NCBI GenBank assembly: GCA_964446865.1
Contig: CAYURD010000007.1
Span: forward strand, 1 to 64,000
Length of the DNA: 64,000 nucleotides
Source of the DNA: Glaciecola sp964446865
GTDB taxonomy: Bacteria > Pseudomonadota > Gammaproteobacteria > Enterobacterales > Alteromonadaceae
Direction of reading: 5' to 3'
Under the pieces are notes generated by a model. That model was not told the origin of the DNA, did no database searches, and worked only from the letters and a program-made list of their open reading frames with translations. How positions within the stretch are numbered: the stretch's first letter is position 1; each line of letters opens with the position of its first letter. A program made the position numbers and the translations under genes. Below are positions 35,768 through 45,700 of this stretch, one piece after another.

Positions 35768-37291
35768 TTAAAGCGTGACGCCATTCTTCCAAATAGCAAT
35801 TTCTCTGTTGTCGTTAATTTCATTTTTAGTTTTTTGACCTGATGCTATCTCAATAATTTGTTCAAACAAAAGCTCAGCAGCATCGTCTATCGAAATCTCA
35901 GTATCAATTATTTGCCCTGCGTTAAAATCTATCCAATGAGGTTTAAAGTCAGCTAAATCGCTATTTGACGAAATTTTAAGCGTAGGGACAGGAAAACCAA
36001 GTGGCGTGCCACGCCCCGTTGTAAATAGCACTATATGCGCACCAGCAGCCGCCAATGCCGTTGACGACACCGCATCATTCCCAGGAGCTTGTAACAAGGT
36101 TAAGCCAGCCTCTGTAGACGCTTGTTCCCCGTAGCCAATGACTTCAGTAATAATTGCGCTTCCGCCTTTTTGTATTGCGCCAATTGATTTTTCTTCTAAG
36201 GTGGTTAAACCACCGGCTTTGTTACCCGGGCTCGGGTTTTCGTATATTGGCTGGTTGTTATTAATAAAATACTGTTTAAACTCATCAACCAAATTAACTA
36301 TATTATTGTAAACAGATTGCGTCTTAGATCTGTCCATGAGGATCTGTTCAGCACCAAACATCTCTGGTGTTTCAGTTAAGATAACTTTTCCGCCAGCGGC
36401 GGTGAGTTTATCGGTTATACGCCCAACCAATGGATTGGCAGTCAAACCGCTAAATCCGTCTGAACCTCCGCACTTCATGCCTAACACTAATTTGCTTAAA
36501 GGCACTGCTTGTCTTGTGTCTTGCTTAACTTCTTCAACTAGTTCTGCGATGAGTTTCATGCCTTCAGAGACTTCGTCACTCACACTTTGCGAATTAAAAT
36601 AACGAATGCGTTCTTTGGGTATGCCTTGCGCCTCGCTGATGAGCGTCGATAGTTGGTTATTTTCACACCCAAGTCCTATTACAAGCACACCACCAGCATT
36701 TGGGTTTTGCATTAAACTACTCAGTAGCTTTTTCGTGTTAGATAAGTCATCACCAAGTTGAGAGCAGCCAAATGGATGCGTATTTGCGATAAAATCATCG
36801 ATTACACCTTCGTACACAATTTTACTTTTTTGGGCGATTTTATCGGCGGCTTTATTCACACAGCCAACCGTATTAATAATCCATATTTCGTTTCTGATAC
36901 CAACACGGCCATTTGCTCTTGGGTAAGCCATAAAGGTACGCGTTGTATCTTCAATATTTAGAGTGCGAGGGCCTTCTTCGTAATGATAGGTTTCAGAGCC
37001 ATCTAATTTTGTTTTTAAGTTTTGACTGTGAATGTGCGTACCTTTTTGAATGTCGGCAGTACACTGACCAATCGAAAAGCCATACTTAGTTACCGTATCA
37101 CCTTGGTTAAGGTTATATAATGCGACTTTATGCCCTTTTGAGATATCTTCAATTAAGGTTAATTCATGACCGTCTACTGTCAGCACTGCACCTGCTTTTA
37201 AATCACCAATCGCGACTGCAACATTATCGTTTGCATGTACTTTTATTAGGTGCTTTGTTTTCTTTTTAGTGACGGTATTGTCAGTATTCAT
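35768..37291 (-). CDS. uxaA: Altronate dehydratase UxaA
   Basis: A 507-residue full-length UxaA-type dehydratase, which converts D-altronate to 2-keto-3-deoxy-D-gluconate. It has the N-terminal SAF domain (KVHANDNVAVAIGDLKAG, DTVTKYGFSIG) fused to the catalytic region with RIRNEIWIINTVGCVN-like sequence (here GIRNEIWIINTVGCVN), HPFGCSQLGDD, GLGCENNQ, LGMKCGGSDGFSGLTANP and NPSPGNKAGGLTTLEEKS. The ending (IAIWKNGVTL) matches E. coli UxaA. Next to the L-galactonate genes it would act after tagaturonate reduction. Direct dehydration of L-galactonate is an alternative. Six 13-bp repeats abut its start codon. Confidence 0.92.
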   Translation of the reverse strand: MNTDNTVTKKKTKHLIKVHANDNVAVAIGDLKAGAVLTVDGHELTLIEDISKGHKVALYNLNQGDTVTKYGFSIGQCTADIQKGTHIHSQNLKTKLDGSETYHYEEGPRTLNIEDTTRTFMAYPRANGRVGIRNEIWIINTVGCVNKAADKIAQKSKIVYEGVIDDFIANTHPFGCSQLGDDLSNTKKLLSSLMQNPNAGGVLVIGLGCENNQLSTLISEAQGIPKERIRYFNSQSVSDEVSEGMKLIAELVEEVKQDTRQAVPLSKLVLGMKCGGSDGFSGLTANPLVGRITDKLTAAGGKVILTETPEMFGAEQILMDRSKTQSVYNNIVNLVDEFKQYFINNNQPIYENPSPGNKAGGLTTLEEKSIGAIQKGGSAIITEVIGYGEQASTEAGLTLLQAPGNDAVSSTALAAAGAHIVLFTTGRGTPLGFPVPTLKISSNSDLADFKPHWIDFNAGQIIDTEISIDDAAELLFEQIIEIASGQKTKNEINDNREIAIWKNGVTL

Positions 37292-37368
37292 TTGCTATCT
37301 CGCTTTGCTATCTTGGTTTGCTATCTTGGTTTGCTAATTCGGTTTGCTAATTCGGTTTGCTATTTTGT
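37291..37368. repeat. Six tandem 13-bp repeats at the uxaA start
   Basis: Six consecutive 13-bp units of the form TTTGCTATCTTGG or TTTGCTAATTCGG run from 37291 to 37368, starting in the last base of the uxaA start codon and covering its 5' untranslated region. The last unit is imperfect. The ribosome-binding region of uxaA is therefore made of repeat sequence (GCGAGATAGCAA before the ATG). Confidence 0.9.
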
Positions 37369-37601
37369 TTTCTGGCATCATCAACGGTGTACAGGCATTG
37401 TATATTTTTTATTCACTTATGAGCTGGTTTTTATAAAAGCCTCTTACATATGTTTTTATATGAACATCTTACTTTAAATATAAATACACATAAAGTAATT
37501 AATTTTCTACAAAACTACCTTTTGGAACGATAGAATGCTCGACATATTTGCCTAAAAGGTTTAAATTAAGTCAATTGTAAACAAAATGATAATAAAATAT
37601 A

Positions 37602-37617
37602 TATTTATATATAAAAT
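37602..37617. promoter_or_regulatory. AT-rich palindrome upstream of the FucP-type permease
   Basis: TATTTATATATAAAAT contains the perfect palindrome TTTATATATAAA, matching the site at 32580-32595. It lies about 75 bp upstream of the permease ATG, in the divergent region shared with uxaA. The rest of this 320-bp intergenic stretch is AT-rich with no gene. Confidence 0.35.
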
Positions 37618-37689
37618 AGAACTATCGCAAATGATCTTACTAAACGTTTTTATTGATCATGGCTTTTTAGAATAAAAAGGGAATAAATT

Positions 37690-39138
37690 ATGTCAGTTGA
37701 CACAAGCTCAGCAAACCCAAGTGACGCGCAGGCAAGTGAGCCAAACGCAACACCAAATGTCAAAGCAACAACTCCACCAAAAATATTAGAGGCTAAGTAT
37801 ATAGTACCATTCATTTTGGTTGCTTCACTTTTTCCTTTATGGGGTTTTGCTAATGATGTCACCAACCCCTTGGTCAAAGCTTTTAAAGACATATTTCTTA
37901 TTTCAAACGCGCAAAGTGGCCTTGTCCAATTCGCGTTTTATCTAGGTTATGGTGTCATGGCCATACCTGCTGCTATTTTTATCAGAAAATTTTCATACAA
38001 ATCAGGGATACTTTTAGGCTTAGCCTTGTATGCGACTGGCGCGAGTTTGTTTATACCCGCTTCTATCTATATGGAGTTTAGTTTCTTTCTTGCTGCGCTT
38101 TGGATACTCACTTGTGGGCTTGCATTGTTAGAAACGACTGCAAACCCTTATGTGTTGTCGATGGGCGACCCTGCAACCGCTACACAGCGATTAAATCTAG
38201 CACAAGCATTCAACCCTATTGGTTCATTAACAGGCATGTTAGTGGCCTCAAACTATATCTTGAGTGAGCTACAAGTTGAAAAGTTCAGACAAGAAGAAAA
38301 AGCGTCTGACCCAGCATATACCGATATGCTACCGTCAGTCGCTGATGGCAAGGTTACGCAGGCCTTACAAGACTTTGCCGTCAATAATCCTATTGATCAT
38401 CAAGCCATGCAAGCAGCTGACCTGATAACGGTTAGAGGTCCGTATGTTGCCATTGCTGCAGTAGTTGCAGTTTTATTTCTTGTGTTTTTGTTTTCGAAGT
38501 TACCACGTACAATTTCGAGTGATAAACCTTTTACCATGAGTGAGTTAAGCGAGACATTTAAGCGTCTTCTTAACAATTTACAGTACATTGAAGGTGTTAT
38601 CGCTCAAGCATTCTATGTTGGTGCACAAATCATGTGCTGGACATTTGTTATTCATTACGGAATATCTGTAGTGGGCTTAAGCGCTGCTGAGGCGCAAAGC
38701 TATAATATTATTGCGATGAGTATTTTCTTATGTAGTCGCTTTATTTGTACCTTCTTACTTGGCTTTGTTAAACCGGGGCAATTAATGATGATATTGTCAG
38801 TTGGTGGCATTGCTTTAATGCTAGGGACAATATTTATTGGCGGCATTACCGGTTTATATTGCTTAATTGCTACATCAGCTTGTATGTCGTTAATGTTTCC
38901 GACTATTTACGGCATTGCCCTTAAAAATATGGGTGACGATGCAAGTTTAGCTTCAGCAGGCTTGGTAATGGCCATTGTTGGTGGTGCATTTATGCCACCT
39001 CTACAAGGCGCTATGATTGATGCGGGCTCTATTATTGGCGACATCCCGTCTGTACAAACCTCATTCTTACTTCCTTTGTTGTGCTTTGTGGTTATTTGTA
39101 TATTTGGTTATAGAGCTTACAAAGTTCACAACAACTAA
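37690..39138 (+). CDS. fucP: FucP-family L-sugar:H+ symporter
   Basis: A 482-residue, 12-helix major facilitator of the FucP branch. After a Ser/Thr/Pro-rich N-terminal tail (about 33 residues), the conserved FPLWGFANDVTNPLVKAFK, containing the transport-linked Asp and Asn, precedes helix 1. ETTANPYVLSMGDP and QAFNPIGSLTGM follow. E. coli FucP carries L-fucose and also L-galactose, so in this setting L-galactose is a good candidate. AAGGGA precedes the ATG. Divergent from uxaA with a tandem repeat between them. Confidence 0.9.
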   Translation: MSVDTSSANPSDAQASEPNATPNVKATTPPKILEAKYIVPFILVASLFPLWGFANDVTNPLVKAFKDIFLISNAQSGLVQFAFYLGYGVMAIPAAIFIRKFSYKSGILLGLALYATGASLFIPASIYMEFSFFLAALWILTCGLALLETTANPYVLSMGDPATATQRLNLAQAFNPIGSLTGMLVASNYILSELQVEKFRQEEKASDPAYTDMLPSVADGKVTQALQDFAVNNPIDHQAMQAADLITVRGPYVAIAAVVAVLFLVFLFSKLPRTISSDKPFTMSELSETFKRLLNNLQYIEGVIAQAFYVGAQIMCWTFVIHYGISVVGLSAAEAQSYNIIAMSIFLCSRFICTFLLGFVKPGQLMMILSVGGIALMLGTIFIGGITGLYCLIATSACMSLMFPTIYGIALKNMGDDASLASAGLVMAIVGGAFMPPLQGAMIDAGSIIGDIPSVQTSFLLPLLCFVVICIFGYRAYKVHNN

Positions 39139-39163
39139 ATTGTAGACGACGATATACAACAGC

Positions 39164-39193
39164 GTTCCCGCGCAAGCGGGAACTGCAATCTTT
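39164..39193 (+). terminator. Terminator of the FucP-type permease gene
   Basis: GTTCCCGC and GCGGGAAC pair around a GCAA tetraloop (39164-39183), followed by TGCAATCTTTTT. A compact hairpin with a stable GNRA-type loop, 26 bp after the stop codon. Confidence 0.75.
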
Positions 39194-39240
39194 TTACCAT
39201 TCAAGTAAAAACCTCAGCTACCCTTTCGCGCACACCTAAC

Positions 39241-39400
39241 CCGTCATTCTCGCGAATGCGGGAATCTCCTTGGAACTAAGTAATATTAACTAAGTGATTG
39301 TTTTTTCGTATTTTTCGTGAACATCAACCAGGTTCCCGCCTTCGTGGGAATGACGGGGTTTTGGCTTACCGAACAGCATTACGCCTTCGCGGAAATAAAG
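39241..39400. repeat. Interspersed repeats between convergent genes
   Basis: Two dispersed-family units lie here: 39241-39279 (same family as 1338-1373) and 39330-39381, nearly identical to 15615-15667 including the tail GGCTTACCGAACAG. The gap between fucP and the flavoprotein gene otherwise has no gene. Confidence 0.75.
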
Positions 39401-39441
39401 GAGTTTTGCTTAAACTAAGAGTATTACTTCTACGAAGGGAC

Positions 39442-40947
39442 TTAAGTCCCCATCAGGTAATCTCGATGAGACTTTGTTTTTGCCACTTCTGCTTTAATCG
39501 CGCCGTTTACATTATTAAAAAACGTTTGCAGATTTTGAGGTGGCACATTCGGATCTTGTAAGTGCTGATAACTCGTTAAGTATTGTTGTCCAACCAATAG
39601 CTGCAAATAGCTTTCATATGTAAATAAACTCTCCTCAGGTAGAGTGATTTTGCCGGTGCGAGAGAACTCATCCAAATAGCCACGCAAAGTATCAGGTATT
39701 TTCATCTGAGCACAATGACGCCAAAATGGCGTGTCGTTACGTTGATTAATATGATAGTGCGCCACTAAAAAGTCTCTTATTTCGCTGGCGGTTTTATTGA
39801 AACTAGTATTAAACAAATCCGCTTCTTGCCCAATATTAGTGCCATGTAAAAGCGCATTTTTAAAATGGACAGCAAACTTATGAACCAGATGAATACTGGT
39901 AGACTCTAATGGTTCAAAAAAGCCGCTAGACAAACCAATAGCCACACTGTTTTTAAACCAAGGCTTTTCTAAATAACCTGTTTTGAACTTTATGACTCTT
40001 GGCTCTGTTAGTTTTTCTTGGCCCTTAAGCGCTTGCATAAACTCATCCATCGCGTCTTGCTCTGAAATAAACTCATCGCAAAAGACATAACCATTTCCGG
40101 TACGATTTTGAAGTGGGATCTGCCAACGCCACCCCGCACTCATGGCAATTGATTTGGTGTAAGGTGGTAAGGGATCTAGTGCACCTGTTTGAATGGGAAT
40201 GGCAGAGTTACACGGTAAATACTCACTCCAATCTAAAAACTCACATTTGTAGTGTTCTTTATTCAGCAGACCTCGCATACCCGAACAATCAACAAAGAAA
40301 TCTCCTTCGACCTTGCTACCGTCTTCTAAGCTAACGGATTCAATATATCCTTGTGCATTCTCACGAACATCGTTAAGCGTGCCTACAATGTGATTCACGC
40401 CCTTGTCGCGACTATATTCAGACAATAAAGTCACCAAAAGTCCTGCATCAAACTGATAAGCGTAGAACATACCCGCTAGTGGATAAAAATGATTTTTATT
40501 GGCATTTTCAGGTGGCGTTACCACTGGGTGAAACTTATTTTGATATGCCGCAATTGCAGTGGGCGAAAAATCATTTAATTTATTAATAGGTAAAGAGGAA
40601 GCACACTTAAGCCAAAGATCAGTAAAAGGCAAATCTTGCAATGGTGTTCCTAGTTCACCAAAAGCGTGCATGTAAGACTCTTTTGGTTTCGACCAACCTT
40701 CAAAGTGGATACCGTACTTATAAGTACCGTTTACTTTGTCCAAAAACGCTTTTCGGTCTATTTCCAAATAGTCTAGCAACAAAACAATAGGTGGAATGGT
40801 GGCTTCGCCAACACCAATCGTAGGCACGTCTTTGCTTTCTATTAGACTTATATCAAACCTATCAGCTGGTAAACCTTTTGCGAGTATGGCCGCTGATACC
40901 CAGCCAGACGTTCCACCACCTACTATGACTACTTTTTGCTTTTTCAT
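39442..40947 (-). CDS. Tryptophan-halogenase-family flavoprotein
   Basis: A 501-residue FAD-dependent protein of the tryptophan 7-halogenase family. It shows the FAD fold VVIVGGGTSGWVSAA, the GWRWQIPL motif (family GWxWxIP), the lysine in TYKYGIHFEGW (K77, place of PrnA K79) and FFEPLESTSIHL (place of PrnA E346). Members of this group next to TonB-dependent receptors are common in marine polysaccharide and nutrient loci, and their substrates are largely unknown. No natural-product genes are near, so halogenation of tryptophan is unlikely to be the point. It ends the receptor operon. Confidence 0.85.
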   Translation of the reverse strand: MKKQKVVIVGGGTSGWVSAAILAKGLPADRFDISLIESKDVPTIGVGEATIPPIVLLLDYLEIDRKAFLDKVNGTYKYGIHFEGWSKPKESYMHAFGELGTPLQDLPFTDLWLKCASSLPINKLNDFSPTAIAAYQNKFHPVVTPPENANKNHFYPLAGMFYAYQFDAGLLVTLLSEYSRDKGVNHIVGTLNDVRENAQGYIESVSLEDGSKVEGDFFVDCSGMRGLLNKEHYKCEFLDWSEYLPCNSAIPIQTGALDPLPPYTKSIAMSAGWRWQIPLQNRTGNGYVFCDEFISEQDAMDEFMQALKGQEKLTEPRVIKFKTGYLEKPWFKNSVAIGLSSGFFEPLESTSIHLVHKFAVHFKNALLHGTNIGQEADLFNTSFNKTASEIRDFLVAHYHINQRNDTPFWRHCAQMKIPDTLRGYLDEFSRTGKITLPEESLFTYESYLQLLVGQQYLTSYQHLQDPNVPPQNLQTFFNNVNGAIKAEVAKTKSHRDYLMGT

Positions 40948-41047
40948 TACTGCGTTTTCACTATTTCTTATGTTAAAAAATCCCCTCTACAAGAGTAGAG
41001 AGGATTTTATGATATTAACTAATTGTTGTTAGATGTCTAGCCAAAGA

Positions 41048-42673
41048 CTAGTCAACCGCAACAAATTCCAGGTTATCGATGTAAACTTTCGCACCACCAG
41101 CACCGTGGAAGTTAAACCAGAAGTTACCTGCTGAAGTGACTTGGTTTTCGTTAAAACGTTTTCTAAAGCGTTGCACAGGCATTCCATCAGGTGCACCAAC
41201 GTTCGAGTTAGTCCAACCAATACTTGGTCCTTGGTACCAACCAGTGTAGCCATTACCTTCAACAACTCTTACATCAAAACTAAGTTCGTAAGCTTGGTTC
41301 GGTCGTAGACCTGATTGTGTAAATGCTAATGGTGAAAACTGCAAACGTAAATCAGCCATACCTGCATTACTCATATCAACATACAAACTTTGCCCATCAA
41401 TTGAGTTCTCGTCAGTACGTAACTCAAAGATTGCGTTGTTAACTTGACCCGGTGAGTTATCAGCCGTTCTTTCAAACAAGAAGTCAGGACCTAAAGGCTC
41501 TTCGAAGTCATAATTGCTTGCACCTAAAATATTAGTACCAGCGACAATAGTCACTTCAGTTGTATAGGTTAGGCTTGTACCATCGATAGTAGCCGTTACC
41601 ATCACAATATTGTCGGCCTGTTCATCAAACGCATTGTTCATTGAAACTGGCGTAACAAGTCCGTCTGCATCAACGGTTAGTTTAGTCTCATCAGAAGATG
41701 ACCATGTTACTGCAACATCACTAAAGTCGACATCATCAGAGATAGGTAAAAATTGATAGTCTAAATCTGTTGGTGCATCAAATGGAACGCTCATTGTTGC
41801 TGTTACGTTTGGCATATCAAGTGTTTCATCATCAACAATGCTAATGCCTACAGGTTCAGTTAACGGCACTACATTTCCGCTTACGGATGTCATTACACTA
41901 CCATCTTCAGACATAATTTGAATTTCAAAAGCACCGAAATCTATGCCTGTCACAAAACCAGTCGCATCCACTGACGCTGTGTCTGGTGTCATACTTGTAT
42001 AAGTAAGACGGTCATAAGTGGTTGTAGCTGGAACGATATTAGCCTCAATTCCTACGCCGAAGTCTTTAGGCACATCAAATGTAGCAGCAGAAGTCAGGTT
42101 GATACTCTCAGCTGGCACTTCTACACCGTTTACAGTGACAGTAATAGTACGCTCAGGAATTTCCGCACCGCCGTTATCTATCAAGTAAGTAAAGGTATAC
42201 TGCGCTTGAGAGTAACGAGTGACTGGTACAGGCAACTCTGCTGCAATCGCTGCGTCTATTTCCTCTTGTGTCGGATTAGGATAACGAGCAATAGTGTCTG
42301 GGTGCACTAATAAAGCGTCCCATAAATCTGTATTGACTGTCATGTCATCCGAACTTTTAGTGACACCCTGTGGTGGTAAGTCGGGGCCAATAAAGTTATC
42401 TGTTTCGTTACCATCAGCGTCTGTAAGCGTTTTTACATAAGTAAATTCCCTCGTGTAAACAATTGTTTCACTTGGATTAGTGACACCTTGTAACAGACTA
42501 GTAACATTTGGGCCAGATGTCTCATCCACCGCAACCGTAATATTGCCAGCAACTTGTACCGGTTGAATACTCGCTTCATCAACAGTTTCAACACCACTTC
42601 CGTCTCCGCAACCGTATAGACCTACAGACACTGCAGACGCGATTACTACTTTTTTCAGTAAGGTATTTTTCAT
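41048..42673 (-). CDS. Surface lipoprotein with BIG2-like domains and a C-terminal carbohydrate-binding module
   Basis: A 541-residue lipoprotein: lipobox LYGC (Cys22), an N-terminal region of unknown fold, two bacterial Ig-like (BIG2) segments (TYDRLTYTSMTPDTASVDAT; VTWSSSDETKLTVDADGLVT) and a C-terminal jelly-roll module of about 150 residues ending GAKVYIDNLEFVAVD. The same Ig-plus-jelly-roll order and ending occur in the GH86 protein of this locus. Following the TonB-dependent receptor by 59 bp, it is probably a surface glycan-binding partner, playing a role like SusD/SGBP proteins of Bacteroidetes without homology. That role is inferred. Confidence 0.75.
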   Translation of the reverse strand: MKNTLLKKVVIASAVSVGLYGCGDGSGVETVDEASIQPVQVAGNITVAVDETSGPNVTSLLQGVTNPSETIVYTREFTYVKTLTDADGNETDNFIGPDLPPQGVTKSSDDMTVNTDLWDALLVHPDTIARYPNPTQEEIDAAIAAELPVPVTRYSQAQYTFTYLIDNGGAEIPERTITVTVNGVEVPAESINLTSAATFDVPKDFGVGIEANIVPATTTYDRLTYTSMTPDTASVDATGFVTGIDFGAFEIQIMSEDGSVMTSVSGNVVPLTEPVGISIVDDETLDMPNVTATMSVPFDAPTDLDYQFLPISDDVDFSDVAVTWSSSDETKLTVDADGLVTPVSMNNAFDEQADNIVMVTATIDGTSLTYTTEVTIVAGTNILGASNYDFEEPLGPDFLFERTADNSPGQVNNAIFELRTDENSIDGQSLYVDMSNAGMADLRLQFSPLAFTQSGLRPNQAYELSFDVRVVEGNGYTGWYQGPSIGWTNSNVGAPDGMPVQRFRKRFNENQVTSAGNFWFNFHGAGGAKVYIDNLEFVAVD

Positions 42674-42732
42674 CTTACTTTTTCTCCATACTCGGCAGTC
42701 TGTTTAACTAAACAGACTGACTATTCTTTACA

Positions 42733-45700
42733 TTAAAAATTAACACGAATACCAACGCGGAAGTTACGTCCGGTTTTAAATTCCCTGATGGTTCTGCCTT
42801 TATAGGCTTCGCCTTCAATTGCGTCGCCTTCGACAAATGGCACTGGATCGCCATTTTCATCAACATCACCCAAATCAATACCTGCGGAGGTAAAGAATGT
42901 TCTTGTTGAGTCGTCTGTCAAATTCAATGCGTGGAAGGTAATTGTTATATCTTCGTTGTATTGATAGGCACCACTTAAGTCAAGTCGGCTTGTAGAGTCT
43001 TGCCACTCAAGTCCACCAGTTAGCCCTCGATTAACGAGCTGAACACCGTTATATCTGTGCGCAAGTCTGACTTGGTGTCCATCTTTTGCCCAGAAAATAG
43101 TGTTATTAGCGCTGTGTTTTGGTGTATATAGTTGTGGCAGTGCTTTCAATTCACGACCTGTCAACTCAAGTACTTCTGCTTCCGTTTCGGAGTCTGCATA
43201 TGTGTAGTTAAGCGAAACACCTAAACCAGACAATAGACCAGGGAGCATGGTTAAATCTTTGGTGAAGTTAAGCTCAACACCTTTTGTTTTAACGCTAGCA
43301 CCGTTTCTTGACAAAACTGCTTCAACTGGCTCACATGCAAAGCGCAATGCCTCACGAATTCGATCTTGAACCTGTCTGTCTGGATGACAATTAGCGGTTT
43401 GTGGATTAACGCCGTCAGCAATTGGAATGATAAACTCATCTAAATTAAGACTAGTTCTGTCATAGTCTCTGCGCACATCTGTTACATAAATCGTATCGCG
43501 AACCGTTTCAACGAAATCGGTCATATCTTTATTAAACAGAGCAACCGAGAACAAACCAGTCTTGTCAAAATACCATTCAAACGACAAGTCGATGTTGTCT
43601 GACTTCAATGGCTTAAGATTTGGATTGTTTACATTAGCCCGGCTAAATTCACCCCATACATTTTCATTAAAGCTGAAGCCAGGGCGTAATTGGTCAAAAC
43701 CAGGTCTTGCCATAGTTCTAGAAACTGCAAACCTTGCTATCATTTCATCGTTAAGCGCATAGTTTAGGTTCAAGCTTGGTAATAATACTGAATTTGAATT
43801 TTCACCAATACCACTATAAACACGACGGAAAATAGAAGTAGTATCGCCTTCACCAAAAATATCTTCACTAAAGCGTGCTTGTGTAGACGCATCGGTATGA
43901 CGATATAATGCCCACCAACTCCGTGTACTTGCATCGTTTCTGTCGATACCAATAACGCTACCATTTTCATCGTAGTTTACTTGTAAAACGCCTTCAGGTG
44001 ACAATAAAGGTTCATAACAAGGATATTCACCCTCAATTCTTGTTGTCTGGTTAGCGTTAGAAAACGGGGTACATGGTTCGTTAGCAGTATTTAATAGACC
44101 GTTTTCATATACTAACTCGTTTGGATCAAACACTCGGTCTCTATCATGGAAACTCAGCGCCGAATTACCAAAAGATAATACATCCGTTTTAACGTATCGA
44201 ACACCGAAGTTACCTGTCAAACGGCTATCCATGTATTCAAAATTCATTTTGGCGTAAAGAGATACATTATCTTGTTCTATGCGTCTATCACCCGTTCTAT
44301 TTGGCTGTAAAGCGACATCTGGAATACTGAAAATCTGTTCAAACGCAGAGTCTGGATCCAAAATACCCCAGCCATTTAGGAATTCTGAGCTGTATTGAGA
44401 ATTGTTAGAAATCAAGCCTTCCATAAAGTCTGGAACGGGGATACCTTGTCCAACAATTACGTCAGCCAACGCGATATCAGCAGGCCCTAATCCCGCTACA
44501 GGCATGCCAGTCTCTGGGTCAAAAACGGTTTGACCAGGTGAACTGATTGTTTGATAGTTTGTACCAACATCTTTAACGCGGCTCGACCACTTCGCACCAA
44601 ACTCAAGTTGCGTAACGCCCACAAAATCAACGTCATAATCAAAGTCTAAGTAAATTGATTTATTCGTATCATCTGTCAGTTCGTCATACTTTGAGACAAA
44701 CCCAAGGTGATTTGAATACGGGTCTAGAGGGTTAAAGCCAGATGTTGCAATGTTACTCTGGTTGTTATTAATTCCTTCAGGTACATAAATGAAAGGAGTA
44801 GTACCCACCACAATTTGACAAGAACCACTAGAACAATCATAACCAGTTGGCTCAAGCGTCTCTAAATCTGCGTTTTCTAACACAGTCGCCGGAATGAAAT
44901 TCCACGTACTGGTTCCTAAGTTAGCGTTAGGCTTGGACTCAAATTCTGTTTTCGAATAACCCGCGGTCAATTCCACTCTTAAGTCATCAGTAATTTCTTG
45001 GTTGATCACTAAGGTGGCAACTTTATTTTCTGTCTCATTACCGCCAACATTACGTCCTAACGAACCAGAGCCAAAACGGTTAATAGATTTGACTAGCGTT
45101 CTACTAGCCTCATCATATGTCCACCAGTCTTGTTGTGGATCATCAGGCAAATTACCTCTATCCCTTAAATTTGGCTTGCTTGTACCAATGCGATGAGAAT
45201 CGGTAAACACATCTTGTTTAGAATAGCTCAAGTTTAACTGTATATCGGTACTGTCAGATGCTAACCATTGCATCCCTGAACTAACCGTGAAGCGGTCTCG
45301 GTCATTTAATGACGTCGAATAGCCGCGGCCATTTGATATAATTGCACCAGTAGTTTCGGACACTATCTGACCAGTAGTCGTGGTCGCGCCGCCGGCTCTG
45401 ATTGTTGCCGCTTCGTATGGGCGAAGCCAATCTGCAGTGACTTCGTCTCGTCTTGTACTTTGGGTTTCATCTGACACTGTCACAATGACACCAAAAGTTT
45501 CGTCAAAAAACTTTTGAGAAAGCGTACCTGAAATTTTATAGTCGTTTTCATCGCTAAATTCGTTAAAGCGACCTTGTAGCTCGACAGTACGTCTGTCTTT
45601 TGCCACATTAAGCGGTTTTACCGTTCGAAGTACAACGCTTGCACCAAGAGAACCCTCATCTTGATCGGCAGCAGAAGTCTTGTATACATCTATTGAAGAT

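Noticed and set aside
35768..37291. Pectin or galacturonate catabolism
   Set aside because: UxaA alone would allow it, but there are no pectinases, uronate isomerase or exuT-type transporter in the window.
37291..37368. CRISPR array
   Set aside because: The 13-bp units are directly tandem without spacers, so this is a simple tandem repeat. No cas gene is present in the window.
32871..39138. Classical L-fucose phosphorylative pathway
   Set aside because: No fucI, fucK or fucA is present, and the dehydrogenase, lactonase and UxaA set fits an oxidative L-galactose or L-fucose route instead. Full exclusion of L-fucose is not possible from sequence.
39298..39561. A plus-strand frame of 87 codons
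   Set aside because: It reads through dispersed repeats into the antisense of the flavoprotein gene; no coding evidence.
39442..40947. Halogenase as part of an antibiotic gene cluster
   Set aside because: No polyketide, peptide synthetase or resistance genes are near. The gene shares its strand and context with a glycan receptor.
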